Positions 42,075 to 51,700 of a stretch of DNA of 64,000 nucleotides are shown here, piece by piece. The position numbers and the translations under genes were made by a program. The notes beneath the pieces are model-generated. The model saw nothing but the letters and a program-made list of their open reading frames with translations. It was not told the DNA's origin and made no database searches. Positions within the stretch are counted from its first letter, which is position 1; every line of letters starts with the position of its first letter. The DNA is from Legionella_C dresdenensis (GTDB taxonomy: Bacteria > Pseudomonadota > Gammaproteobacteria > Legionellales > Legionellaceae), in contig NZ_JBHSAB010000023.1 in the NCBI RefSeq assembly GCF_042649825.1, forward strand, positions 124,001 to 188,000. The letters run 5' to 3'.

Positions 42075-42681
42075 ACTGTCTTGCCAGAATTTGTAAGGCC
42101 TGTCTGATTAATTGCTCACAGCCCTTGTTGTTGCCATCATCAACTTTTTTCACTGCCTTAACCGCCTCTGGCCGTTTATAGCCCAGCGCTTCCAGCGCAC
42201 TGATGGCCTCATCCTGATCACGCTGGGCTGAATTGACAGGTTGAGGGTGTTCGATGATTAATTCGTTTTCAAAGATATTTTGAATACTGTCTTTCATTTC
42301 AATCACCAGCCGCTCGGCAGTTTTTTTGCCAATTCCCGGCAGCCTGGTAAGAAATAACGTGTTTTGCTGGTTAATCAACTGGACAAATTCAGCCGGAGTG
42401 GCGCTTGACAGAATGCCCATGGCAACTTTAGGCCCAACACCATTTACCTTTATCAAGGCGCGGAATAATGCCCTCTCTTGTTTGTCGAGGAACCCATAAA
42501 GCAAAAGCGCATCTTCACGTACAATAGTATGGATATGCAGATTAATTGCATCGGGCTGGCTTTCCAATTGAAAAAAGGTAGGTATGGAGGTTTCTACATC
42601 GTAGCCGACGCCATTAACACTGAGTACAACTTTACCCGGATGTTGCTTATCAACTATTTTACCGCTTAACCATCCAATCAT
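42073..42681 (-). CDS. ruvA: Holliday junction branch migration complex subunit RuvA
   Basis: RuvA (202 residues) binds four-way junctions as a tetramer and loads RuvB. MIGWLSGKIVDKQHPGKVVL and VNGVGYDVETS form domain I, the two helix-hairpin-helix motifs appear as IKVNGVGPKVAMGIL and LTRLPGIGKKTAERL, and the C-terminal RuvB-binding three-helix domain (QDEAISALEALGYKRPEAV) is intact. Its start overlaps the ruvC stop by four bases. ruvB, which commonly follows ruvA, is not in this window. Confidence 0.96.
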   Translation of the reverse strand: MIGWLSGKIVDKQHPGKVVLSVNGVGYDVETSIPTFFQLESQPDAINLHIHTIVREDALLLYGFLDKQERALFRALIKVNGVGPKVAMGILSSATPAEFVQLINQQNTLFLTRLPGIGKKTAERLVIEMKDSIQNIFENELIIEHPQPVNSAQRDQDEAISALEALGYKRPEAVKAVKKVDDGNNKGCEQLIRQALQILARQ

Positions 42682-43175
42682 TTTGCAATTCTCCCATAGC
42701 GTTGCAAACTGTTGCGCATATGGCTATGGCAAATCGCGATTGCCAGGGCATCTGCAGCATCCTGTTGCGGTGAGCTGTTTAACATGAGCAGGTTAACAAC
42801 CATTTGTTTAACCTGATCTTTTTCTGCAGCGCCGTAGCCGACTACAGCCTGCTTGACTTCTCTTGGAGTATATTCACTGATTTTAATTCGATGCGACGCG
42901 GCAGCGACCATGGCTGCACCGCGCGCATGCCCGAGTTTTAAAGCAGAACTCGGGTTCTGGTGCATAAACACCTGCTCGATCGCCACTTCATCAGGGTTAT
43001 ACTCATCCATAAGTTGACATATGCCGTTGAAAATCTGCAATAAGCGCTGGCTTATCTCTCCTGCTGATGTCCGAATACATCCGCTGTCAAGATAATATAA
43101 TTTACGCCGTTCTTCCCGGATAATGCCATAACCCGTAATCCTTGAGCCGGGATCTATCCCTAAAATGGTGGTCAT
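42678..43175 (-). CDS. ruvC: Crossover junction endodeoxyribonuclease RuvC
   Basis: RuvC (165 residues) resolves Holliday junctions by symmetric cleavage. The acidic catalytic residues are visible: ILGIDPGSRITGYG (Asp), VAIEQVFMHQNPSSALKLGHARGA (Glu), and the C-terminal DAADALAIAICHSH (Asp pair). It overlaps yebC upstream and ruvA downstream by four bases each, so all three are translationally coupled. Confidence 0.96.
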   Translation of the reverse strand: MTTILGIDPGSRITGYGIIREERRKLYYLDSGCIRTSAGEISQRLLQIFNGICQLMDEYNPDEVAIEQVFMHQNPSSALKLGHARGAAMVAAASHRIKISEYTPREVKQAVVGYGAAEKDQVKQMVVNLLMLNSSPQQDAADALAIAICHSHMRNSLQRYGRIAK

Positions 43176-43918
43176 TCTCCCATTTTTTCCAGCACAGCAT
43201 CAGAAAATTGCGCATTATAATAAACATGCTGCACATCATCGAGATCTTCGAGCATATCAATCAATTTAATCAGCGACTCAGCAGATTCATCGTCAATAGG
43301 AACCATAGTCTGCGGATTCATGGTCAGTTGTGAATGTTCTATGTCAAAACCAGCCTGTTGTAAGGCATTCAGAACAGCGTGGTAATTCTCAGTAGCAGTA
43401 ATAACCTCAATCTGCCCTTCTTCGGTTTTGACATCATCAGCGCCAGCCTCAATGGCTGTTTCCATCACGGCATCTTCCGACTGACCTGTGGCCAACAGGA
43501 TTTCACCTTGTTTATCAAATAAATAGGATACCGAACCATCAGTACCCAGATTACCGCCATTTTTGGTAAAAGCGTGCCTGACTTCGGATACAGTACGGTT
43601 TTTATTATCAGATAAACAGTCAACAAGAATCGCCACACCGCCAGGGCCATACCCTTCGTAGCGCATTTCCATCATATTATCGCCATCAAGGCCGCCTGCG
43701 CCACGCTTGATTGCATTATCAATAGTATCGCGTTTCATATTAGCTTTCAGGGCTTTAATCACCGCATCCCGCAAACGAGGGTTGGATGATTCATCGCCAC
43801 CGCCCATACGCGCAGAAACCGTAATTTCCCGAATCAGTTTGGTAAATATTTTACCGCGTTTGGCATCCTGCAGCCCTTTTCTGAACTTGATATTAGCCCA
43901 CTTGCTATGACCAGCCAT
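43172..43918 (-). CDS. yebC: YebC/PmpR family transcriptional regulator
   Basis: This 248-residue protein is of the YebC family (DNA-binding regulator; related proteins assist translation at proline runs). MAGHSKWANIKFRKGLQDAK is the invariant N terminus, followed by GGGDESSNPRLRDAV, MRYEGYGPGGVAILVDCLSDN and GSVSYLFDKQG. The start at 43918 is chosen over the longer open frame because the family begins MAGHSKW and AGG precedes it. It is the first gene of a yebC-ruvC-ruvA operon, as in many gammaproteobacteria. Confidence 0.95.
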   Translation of the reverse strand: MAGHSKWANIKFRKGLQDAKRGKIFTKLIREITVSARMGGGDESSNPRLRDAVIKALKANMKRDTIDNAIKRGAGGLDGDNMMEMRYEGYGPGGVAILVDCLSDNKNRTVSEVRHAFTKNGGNLGTDGSVSYLFDKQGEILLATGQSEDAVMETAIEAGADDVKTEEGQIEVITATENYHAVLNALQQAGFDIEHSQLTMNPQTMVPIDDESAESLIKLIDMLEDLDDVQHVYYNAQFSDAVLEKMGE

Positions 43919-44084
43919 TTGTAAAACCTCATAAAATAAAATACTGCAATTATACCCAATAAAGATGAAAATGCTATTGGCAGGACGGACCTTCGCACAG
44001 GACATTTTTTGTATTACATTACAACTCGACATGCCTGGCTAATTCGGGCTATGCTTTGTTGACTATTGGATAAAGGGAATTGAT

Positions 44085-45332
44085 ATGTATCTGACAGGAT
44101 TTGGTAATCATCATCAAACAGAAGCCATTGCCGGCGCGCTCCCGCAAGACCAGAATTCACCCCAGCAAGCCCCGCAGGGCCTCTATGCTGAACAACTCAG
44201 CGGCAGCGCCTTTACCCGCGCCCGACATTGTAATTTATACAGCTGGCTATACCGGACCCTGCCCTCTGTTGTTCATCAGGATTATGTTCCTTATCAACCA
44301 CAGAAAACGTTTTCGTTATTAAAACAACAGCCGCCAAACCCTTATCGTTGGTCGCCATTGGACATGCCACAGCAGCCGGTTGATTTTATTGATGGCTTGT
44401 ATCTTATCGCCGGCAACCGTACTTGCTGTACTTATATTTATCAATGCAACCAGTCAATGGATAACCGTTATTTCAGCAATAATGATGGCGAAATGCTTTT
44501 TGTGCCTTATTCAGGCGAAATGATTTTAGTCACAGAATTCGGTCGGCTTGAATTGTCGCCTGGTAAAATTGCAGTGATACCACGCGGGGTAAAGTTCAAG
44601 ATTGAACTGCTATCAGCGCCAGCATGCGGTTATCTTTGTGAGAATGCCGGCATTCCCCTGCATTTGCCGGATCATGGCCTGATTGGCGCTAATAGTCTCG
44701 CGAACCCTCGCCATTTTCTGTATCCGGTTGCAGCCTTTGAACAGGCTTCGGTTGAGACCGTGTTAATTTGCAAATATCAGGATCAACTCTGGTCTGCCAA
44801 AAGTCATTATTCGCCGTTGAATGTGGTCGCCTGGCATGGCAATTATGCGCCTTACAGTTATGACTTGGCGCTATTTAACACGATTAATACCGTCAGCTTT
44901 GATCACCCTGATCCATCCATTTTTACGGTATTAACATCTGAAAGCGACACACCCGGTGTTGCCAATCTTGATTTTGTTATTTTCCCGCCGCGCTGGATGG
45001 TGGCAGAACATACATTCCGTCCGCCTTATTTTCATCGTAATATTATGAGCGAGTTAATGGGATTGATTCGCGGCGAATACGATGCCAAGAAAGAAGGTTT
45101 TTTGGTTGGCGGCATCAGTATTCATAATTGCATGACGGGCCACGGCCCTGATACCGATACCTTTAAAGCCATGACAGCGGCTGAATTACAACCCCAGTAT
45201 TACGATAATACGCTGGCCTTTATGTTTGAGACACGGGAGACATGGCAGGTAAGCGAGCAGGCTTATTATCATCCGGCACGGCAGAGTAATTATACGGATT
45301 GTTGGCAGGATATGGTAATGAGTAAGATTTAA
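44085..45332 (+). CDS. hmgA: Homogentisate 1,2-dioxygenase
   Basis: HmgA (415 residues) opens the ring of homogentisate in tyrosine/phenylalanine catabolism, an iron-dependent cytoplasmic reaction. MYLTGFGNHHQTEA, LYAEQLSGSAFTRARHCNLYSWLYR and the conserved iron-site region FPPRWMVAEHTFRPPYFHRNIMSE (histidines and glutamate), then GGISIHNCMTGHGPD, identify it. AAGGGA precedes the ATG. The usual downstream genes (fumarylacetoacetase, maleylacetoacetate isomerase) are not adjacent. In Legionella, reduced HmgA flux leads to pyomelanin. Confidence 0.96.
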   Translation: MYLTGFGNHHQTEAIAGALPQDQNSPQQAPQGLYAEQLSGSAFTRARHCNLYSWLYRTLPSVVHQDYVPYQPQKTFSLLKQQPPNPYRWSPLDMPQQPVDFIDGLYLIAGNRTCCTYIYQCNQSMDNRYFSNNDGEMLFVPYSGEMILVTEFGRLELSPGKIAVIPRGVKFKIELLSAPACGYLCENAGIPLHLPDHGLIGANSLANPRHFLYPVAAFEQASVETVLICKYQDQLWSAKSHYSPLNVVAWHGNYAPYSYDLALFNTINTVSFDHPDPSIFTVLTSESDTPGVANLDFVIFPPRWMVAEHTFRPPYFHRNIMSELMGLIRGEYDAKKEGFLVGGISIHNCMTGHGPDTDTFKAMTAAELQPQYYDNTLAFMFETRETWQVSEQAYYHPARQSNYTDCWQDMVMSKI

Positions 45333-45342
45333 GTACGGAAAT

Positions 45343-45363
45343 GTTGGGCTTTACAGTCCAACT
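45343..45363. repeat. GTTGGGCTTTACAGTCCAAC palindrome between convergent genes
   Basis: An imperfect palindrome of the same shape as the GTTGGGTCAAACGACCCAAC units but with a different centre (TTTACAG). The same centre is seen inside the element at 12473. It probably serves as terminator between hmgA and the HD-GYP-like regulator gene. Confidence 0.55.
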
Positions 45364-45385
45364 TTCATTTATTAATTTAAAGCCA

Positions 45386-46528
45386 TCAACGCACAGCCTT
45401 TCTTACCAGCACCATCTTGTTAATACTGCCATTATTACAATACGTAACCAGGTGTTCTCTGATTGCCCGCGTACACTGTTGTCCCTCGCACAACAACAAA
45501 ATACCAGTATTGGTATTAACATCCTCTGCAAGAATCATATCGTCTGTGAGCGAATATATGTCTTGCCACGTTGCTGTTGCGTTAAATTCCGCACTTATCG
45601 ATTCAACGAGCGCCTCTAATATTTCAGGATCATAGTTCTGGCAATTGGTTTGCATCTCCTGAATAGTCTGCTGGTTGGTCAAGCCGGAGAAGCGATAGCG
45701 GTCATAATCCAGAATGACTTTTAATAATCTGGCGCCTAAAGGAATGTCTTCACCAGCGAGGCTTCCAGCTGGAAAACCACTGCCATCATAGTTTTTTTCC
45801 TGATAGCGTATACTTTCCGCGATGTATTCCATACGCGGGATTTTATCCAGTAATGAAGCGCCTATTGTCATGTGCTTGATAAACAGAGCTGTTTCATCAC
45901 TGGATAATTCTGCCCCGTTTCTTTTTTTGTTAATAATATTATCCGCGACTACTACACAACCAACTTGCGACAGTAATGCCAGCGACTCATACCACCACAT
46001 CTCAGTCAGGTTTAATTCTTTTACTAACCTGCGCATATGATTTCTAAGCCGGGTTGCATTACCGAAAATTTCCGGCTTGGTCAGTGAAAGAATGGCAACG
46101 ATTGCTTCAATACAGCCTTTTACCGTGCTTTCAAGCACATCTCTTTCAACCGCCAGCATGTGGTATTTTTCGAGCGATTCTTTAATCATCAGCGATAAGG
46201 TATCGACTGTACATGGCTTGTTGAGGAAACGAAACACGTCACCCCGGTTTACCGCGTCTACCGCTGTAGATTGATCGAGGTTTCCGGTCAACATCACTCT
46301 GACTGTTTCAGGATAGAGTTTTTTCATTCTGGAAAATAACTCGATCCCATCCATTCCGGACATACGCATATCAGAAACAACCACGGCGTAGGGGCCGTTT
46401 GCTGCCATGGCCTCAAGCGCTTCGGCGCCGCCGGTAGCCACTTCAATGGTAAACAGGTTTTTCAACGTGCGCTGATAAGCCCGCAGGATATTTTCTTCAT
46501 CATCAACCAATAATATTTTATCGCTCAT
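45386..46528 (-). CDS. Response regulator with degenerate HD-GYP domain
   Basis: This is a 380-residue protein. Residues 1-120 are a receiver domain (ILLVDDEENIL, phosphoacceptor D53 in VVVSDMRMSG, K in FLNKPC). The rest aligns with the RpfG-type HD-GYP phosphodiesterase fold, which normally degrades cyclic di-GMP. ALLSQVGCVVV replaces the usual HDIGK region, so the HD pair is lost. KNYDGSGFPAG with IPLGARLLKV retains the GYP loop shape, but a His is missing (RYQEKNYDG). Catalysis is therefore unlikely and a binding or signalling role is inferred. Its start overlaps the kinase stop (ATGA). Confidence 0.8.
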   Translation of the reverse strand: MSDKILLVDDEENILRAYQRTLKNLFTIEVATGGAEALEAMAANGPYAVVVSDMRMSGMDGIELFSRMKKLYPETVRVMLTGNLDQSTAVDAVNRGDVFRFLNKPCTVDTLSLMIKESLEKYHMLAVERDVLESTVKGCIEAIVAILSLTKPEIFGNATRLRNHMRRLVKELNLTEMWWYESLALLSQVGCVVVADNIINKKRNGAELSSDETALFIKHMTIGASLLDKIPRMEYIAESIRYQEKNYDGSGFPAGSLAGEDIPLGARLLKVILDYDRYRFSGLTNQQTIQEMQTNCQNYDPEILEALVESISAEFNATATWQDIYSLTDDMILAEDVNTNTGILLLCEGQQCTRAIREHLVTYCNNGSINKMVLVRKAVR

Positions 46529-48375
46529 TTTATCCCATCCCCAGGAACAGGTAACGTCAGGATGAAGGTTGTGCCCTTTCCTTCTTCCGTTTCAACCCTG
46601 ATTGAACCCTTGTGCTGCTTGACAATAATCCTGTTAACAATGGCAAGTCCCTGCCCGGTTCCAATACCAACTTCCTTGGTTGTAAAAAAGGGATCGAAAA
46701 TCCGATCTCTAATTTCAACCGGAATTCCCGTACCATTGTCACTGACTCGGATTTCAATACATTTCCCAGCCAGATACGTGCCAATTTTAATTTCGCCGAC
46801 TACTTTTCCGTCCCTGGTTAATACTTCTTTAATCGCATGCACCGCGTTTATAATCAGATTTAAAATGGCTTGACTGAATTCTTGCGGATACCCTGTTACA
46901 TCACCAATTACCGGATCAAAATCAGTCACTATCCGCGCAACATTTTTCCACTCATTGGATGCAATGGTAATGGCATCACTAATCGCCCGGTGCAAATTAA
47001 ATTCTTTTGTCTCGACATGCCCGGGATGGGAGAATGATTTCATTGCTTTGACAATATTGGAAATCCGATCAATACCTTCGATAGTTTGCTGGATAGCAAC
47101 CGGCGTTTCCTGTTTTAAATAATCAATATCCAACTTGTTGCGATATTGCTCCAACTCAGGCGATATCTTATTGTTGAGCACAAAATTATCCAGTTCAATA
47201 AATGCATGAAAACTGTTTTGCAAAAAGCTTAAATTACTGCTGACGAATTGTGACGGCGTATTGATCTCATGCGCGATGCCTGCCGCCATTTGCCCTATAG
47301 ACTCAAGCTTTTGCGACTGTTGTAACTGGGTTTGCAATACCTCAACAAAATGACGTTCCGTGGTATCGACCACGATTGCCAGACACATCGATCTGCCGGT
47401 AATTTCGGTATATTGTAAATAGACATCTACAGGATAACTGGTTTTGTCTGCTCGGGTATGAGTAGTCTGATAATCGAGATAATGGCTTTCGGAAGTACGT
47501 ACCTCCTCAATCAATTGCCAGAATGACTCTGGTGTATGTTGTTTTTGAATATCTAGCATGGTCATCCGAAATAACTGTTCTTTGCTGTAACCAAGGCTTT
47601 CGCATGCCCCTTTATTAATTTGGGAAAACCGAAAATCATCTGCATCAAAAACATAAATTTCATTATGCGTTTCATCAATTATTGTGGTCATCTCAATCGA
47701 TTTCTGCTCGATTCGCTTCCGCTCGCGCATCTCCTTCTGTAATAAAAATTCACTGTGGAGCAAGTCTTCAGTATGTTTAACCAATTCCTTATTTTGGATA
47801 GCGATGTTTTTTTCATAATCCTGGCGGTCATTTAAAAAAACATAAGTAATCATCAGCAAAATTAAAGCCGGCATGAAACGATTGGTCAAACTGATAACCG
47901 TATAAGAAAAACCGGTAAGCTGTAATAGCGGTTTATAGCCAAAACAATCGGCTATGAAAAAAATCAGCATGAGCGCAATAGCAAACAAGGTAAAAAATAT
48001 ACAGCCGCGCTTGCCAATTAATACCCCGGATAATACCGGCACCAGCATAAACCAGGAGAAATTGGGATCAAAAAATCCGCCAAATACAATATTAACGCCA
48101 GTGACTGCAAACAAATAGGCAGACATTGCTAATATGCCAGCGACAACCGGTTTATGGCGACGGTTCAGCATAATTAATGCCAGTAGCGCTACCATTTCAG
48201 AAAAGGCTATGATTAAGATGCTTCGATATAACCCGAGATACACATATTCAGCGATAATTATGAGCCCGCAAACCATAAGAAGAGTAATGATGATGTTCAT
48301 CACTTTCTTCTGACCCGTTTGTTTTGACAGCAAAAATGGATTAATGCCTTTTAATTCCTCAGTGCTGATCTCCAT
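46525..48375 (-). CDS. Membrane-bound PAS sensor histidine kinase
   Basis: This encodes about 616 residues. An N-terminal multi-helix membrane region (IITLLMVCGLIIIAEYVYLGL and further segments to about residue 200) is followed by a coiled coil, a PAS domain (IYVFDADDFRFSQINKGACE, LDYQTTHTRADKTSYPVDVYL), the H box GQMAAGIAHEINTPSQFV, an N box LILNLIINAVHAI, and G boxes SDNGTGIP and GIGTGQGLAIVNRI. It resembles kinases paired with RpfG-like regulators. ATG at 48375 (MEISTEELKG) follows GGCAGG; the longer frame starts inside the palindromic element. It is coupled to the regulator gene downstream. Confidence 0.87.
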   Translation of the reverse strand: MEISTEELKGINPFLLSKQTGQKKVMNIIITLLMVCGLIIIAEYVYLGLYRSILIIAFSEMVALLALIMLNRRHKPVVAGILAMSAYLFAVTGVNIVFGGFFDPNFSWFMLVPVLSGVLIGKRGCIFFTLFAIALMLIFFIADCFGYKPLLQLTGFSYTVISLTNRFMPALILLMITYVFLNDRQDYEKNIAIQNKELVKHTEDLLHSEFLLQKEMRERKRIEQKSIEMTTIIDETHNEIYVFDADDFRFSQINKGACESLGYSKEQLFRMTMLDIQKQHTPESFWQLIEEVRTSESHYLDYQTTHTRADKTSYPVDVYLQYTEITGRSMCLAIVVDTTERHFVEVLQTQLQQSQKLESIGQMAAGIAHEINTPSQFVSSNLSFLQNSFHAFIELDNFVLNNKISPELEQYRNKLDIDYLKQETPVAIQQTIEGIDRISNIVKAMKSFSHPGHVETKEFNLHRAISDAITIASNEWKNVARIVTDFDPVIGDVTGYPQEFSQAILNLIINAVHAIKEVLTRDGKVVGEIKIGTYLAGKCIEIRVSDNGTGIPVEIRDRIFDPFFTTKEVGIGTGQGLAIVNRIIVKQHKGSIRVETEEGKGTTFILTLPVPGDGIK

Positions 48376-48388
48376 AAATACCTGCCAA

Positions 48389-48659
48389 GTAGGTTGGGTC
48401 GTTTGACCCATAGCCGTCAAGTTAATTAAATTTCTACATTTCACAATATCGTTCGGGCTGAGGAAGCGCTTTAGCGCTGTCTCGAAGCCTGTGGTACAGT
48501 GCCACGCCTTCGAGACAAATGCTCCGCATTTTCCTCAGGCCGAACGAATATGGCTGTATAACCCATAGCAGTCAGTTAAGGAATTTTGTACATTTACTAT
48601 TCTAATTCCCTATGTACCTGGCTTAGCTTGACGGCCATGGGTCAAACGACCCAACCTAC
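48389..48659. repeat. MITE-like element with GGTTGGGTCGTTTGACCC inverted ends, complete copy
   Basis: The element starts GTAGGTTGGGTCGTTTGACC and ends with its exact reverse complement, giving 23-bp terminal inverted repeats that are themselves palindromic. The core at 48450-48546 is the same nested palindrome as at 12503-12600, in inverse orientation, differing by only a few bases. The right third (AACCCATAGCAGTCAG onwards) is absent from the shorter copy. There is no coding potential. It occupies most of the gap between the kinase and the transglutaminase-ankyrin gene. Confidence 0.8.
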
Positions 48660-48685
48660 ATAATAAAGCCTTAATTTATTTTTAT

Positions 48686-48691
48686 TATAAT
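48686..48691 (+). promoter_or_regulatory. Candidate -10 box of the transglutaminase-ankyrin gene
   Basis: TATAAT at 48686-48691 lies 32 bases before the ATG in a very AT-rich stretch. A second TATAAT at 48717 is too close to the start to serve as a -10 of a leadered message. No clear -35 is visible. Confidence 0.3.
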
Positions 48692-48723
48692 AAATACAAT
48701 TATTCTAATTATAGACCTATAAT

Positions 48724-51700
48724 ATGCCATCAATAGTTTATACGCTGCAAGCAAATACCCAGGCGCCGATGGGTCTGGAAAATATCTGTCTCAAGATTAA
48801 TACTGACATTCCTAGCTTTCAGTTTAACTTTAATTTTCATAATTGGGTCAAAAATGAAGCATTGGAAGGGTTTTCAGAAGACTATCTGAGCAAGTTTTTC
48901 AGTACAGATATTCTTCAAACTCGCCAGGAACAAGACCAGAGCATTACTCTTACCGTTTATAGTATTCAGGAATTTACCCGGGCAATTACGCTATTAGCCA
49001 ATACCGGAGCTTATCATCAGTTACCAGAATTGCAGGCCTATACTGAAGATCTCTACGACAATCAACAAGAGAAAATTCATTTCCAGCAAGGCCCACGTAC
49101 CGCAGCCCATCACGGCGGGATAAAGCGCCTGACCATTACCCATAATAATACACAATATGAATGCCTGCATGGAGCGATTGATTTTGTGGCATTACAAACA
49201 CCGCAAGTTGCATCAGTAGGTACCAGGCGGGAAATTATTACCATGGATTGCCAGGCGTCAGAGATGGCTAAATTATACGAAGAATTTGCCGAACAACTAC
49301 CCCAAAACCCCAATAAGGCCCAACTGTTTAATACTGTTCTTCAATTTACTCAAAGAAAAATTCCAATTAAGAAATATGAAGACAAGGACTATCCCAAAAA
49401 ATCAGAAATTTACTATGGTGATATAAAAACTCAGGAATCTGTCGTTTCCCTCGCGGAAATTGTTAAGGGTGGAAAAGGCGTGTGCCGGCATTTTGCTCTG
49501 TTCACTGCATTTTTATTAGGACAATACTATAAAAATCACCCTGAAAATAATACCTCTGTACACCACTGTCGGGATAATATCCCGTTTGGTGCACATACCT
49601 GGGTTGTTTTAAAACAAAAAGACCATCTTTATATTATTGACCCAATGTGGAATACCTACTGTACCATTACCGATAAACAGGGTTATATTAGTGCCTGCAA
49701 TAAATATGGTCAGGAAACCATTGACCGGACGTTACAACGTGCATCGCTTCCTTCTCCTGCAGTTTCTCAAGACGATTTCCTGGCTGAAGAACTTGATCGG
49801 AAAAGTTACGCGAGATTCAGAATAATCAAAAAGCTCCTTGAACAAGGCGCATCAATAAAAACTCGGGGCAGAACCAGCGGTTGGACAGTAGCCGATGTCG
49901 TAGCTTCGCAAGGAAATCATAATGATTTTGATTGGCTGATACAATCAGGCTTAACTCTAGAAGATCTAATGGAGTTAATTAAAGGCACAGACGCTGGGAC
50001 TGCCAGAATAAAACGGGCGTTGGAAAAACAGCCACAAATTAGAGCTGGCAACGAACAACCAGCTAGCGCCACAGTTCCGCCTGCAGCAGAAGACCGGCAA
50101 ATCACCCCAGCCACATTGAATCAAAAATTACGTAACGAATTGGAACTTGGAAAAGAATCCAACCCACAAGTCATTATTAACCTGCTCGAAGCAGGAGCAA
50201 AACAGACTGTAAAAAGCCGACAGGGATGGACTATAGCTCACGTTGCAGCATATTCAGGCAATCAGAAACTACTCGCAATGATTCCCGATAACTCCCATCT
50301 GCTCAATAGTCAATCCTCTTTACCGCCTGTTTGTATGTCTAAAACCTCTGAAATACTCGAGGCATTCATTACAAAAGGCGCTGACCTGAAGCTAAGATAT
50401 AGCAGTCACTCTGGCTTCAAACAGCTTACAGTCGCGGATTATTTAATTAACCAGGCTGGTTGGAAACCTGAAATCCTGCTTGCAATTAGCCTTAAGCAGA
50501 ATCAACCAAATCCGGAGACTGTAAAGTACTTACTGAAATTCAATCCTGAATTGGCAAATACTGCTGGTTTAGGTATTCCTCTTTACCGCAAACTCATTCA
50601 ATTGAATATTTTTCAACCGCAAGAACTCGTCGATTATATCAAGCAACATTATTCCGAAAATGCACAGGCTGTTGTCCATATTATTCAGGAAGAGTTCAAG
50701 CCACAGCCGACTCCACTTCAAGAACTGCAAACCGAACTGGATAAAAAAACCAATGCCGATCCGAAAGTAATATTAGCATTGCTAAAAAAACAGGTGGATA
50801 TTAATACGGTGGGCGAAACCGGATGGACTGTGGCCCATGTCGCAGCCTCACTTAATAATACTGAGCTATTTGAACGCATTCCAGCTAATTCACCCCTGTT
50901 TGATTCAAAAATAGCCAACAGCGGCTTTACGCCAGTCTGTCTTACAACCGATCCCCAAATGGCTCAAAAATTTATTGAACGCGGAGTTGATCTGACCGCC
51001 GAAATTAAAATGCCAAATAATCAAAAGCTGCCAATTTATCAGTTCCTTATTGCACGCAAACAGACCTGTACCCCCGAATTCATTTTTGACCGGCTTTATA
51101 CGTCAAAAAAACTGAATCGCGACGCATTAGAATTTCTGATTACAAGAGGCGCTGATCTTTCCCAATCAGCCGAAATTGCTGGACAAACTCGTCATAAACA
51201 ACGCTTTCAAATCGCTATTGATCAGAAAATTATTACAGCAAGTGAATTAGTCGAATTATTATTGGATATTAAGACAACTGACGAGGACACGCTAAAATAC
51301 CAAACCATAAAACAGATTTACACCGAAAATCCCGGGCTTATTCCTCTAGGCCGTAAAAAAGAAGTCCTGCTGGCAGTGCAAAAAGGAGACACATTCTTTT
51401 TAAAAGAGCTTCAGAACCGTGCCAACCAAAATAACAGCAGTATTTTAGATGCATGCAGCGATAGCAATGAAGGCCCCTTATGTTTTGCGAAAACAGCGCC
51501 TGTGATTCAATATTTACGGGAAATTGGCGCTGCTCTTACTCAACCGGTTAAGGACCTCCTCAATCAATCCCTTCGTGAAGCAAAAAGCTTCGCCGTCGCG
51601 AAAGAATGGATTGAAGCCGGTGCAGAGTATACGGTGTGCGATCCCGATAACAAACTCCTCTATGATAAACTTTTGAACGAGCAAATGCCGTCTCAAAGCG

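Noticed and set aside
48665..48692. A possible PmrA box upstream of the transglutaminase-ankyrin gene (TTAAT followed by AT-rich DNA)
   Set aside because: Only one half-site is recognisable, the second is poor, and the region is so AT-rich that chance matches are expected.
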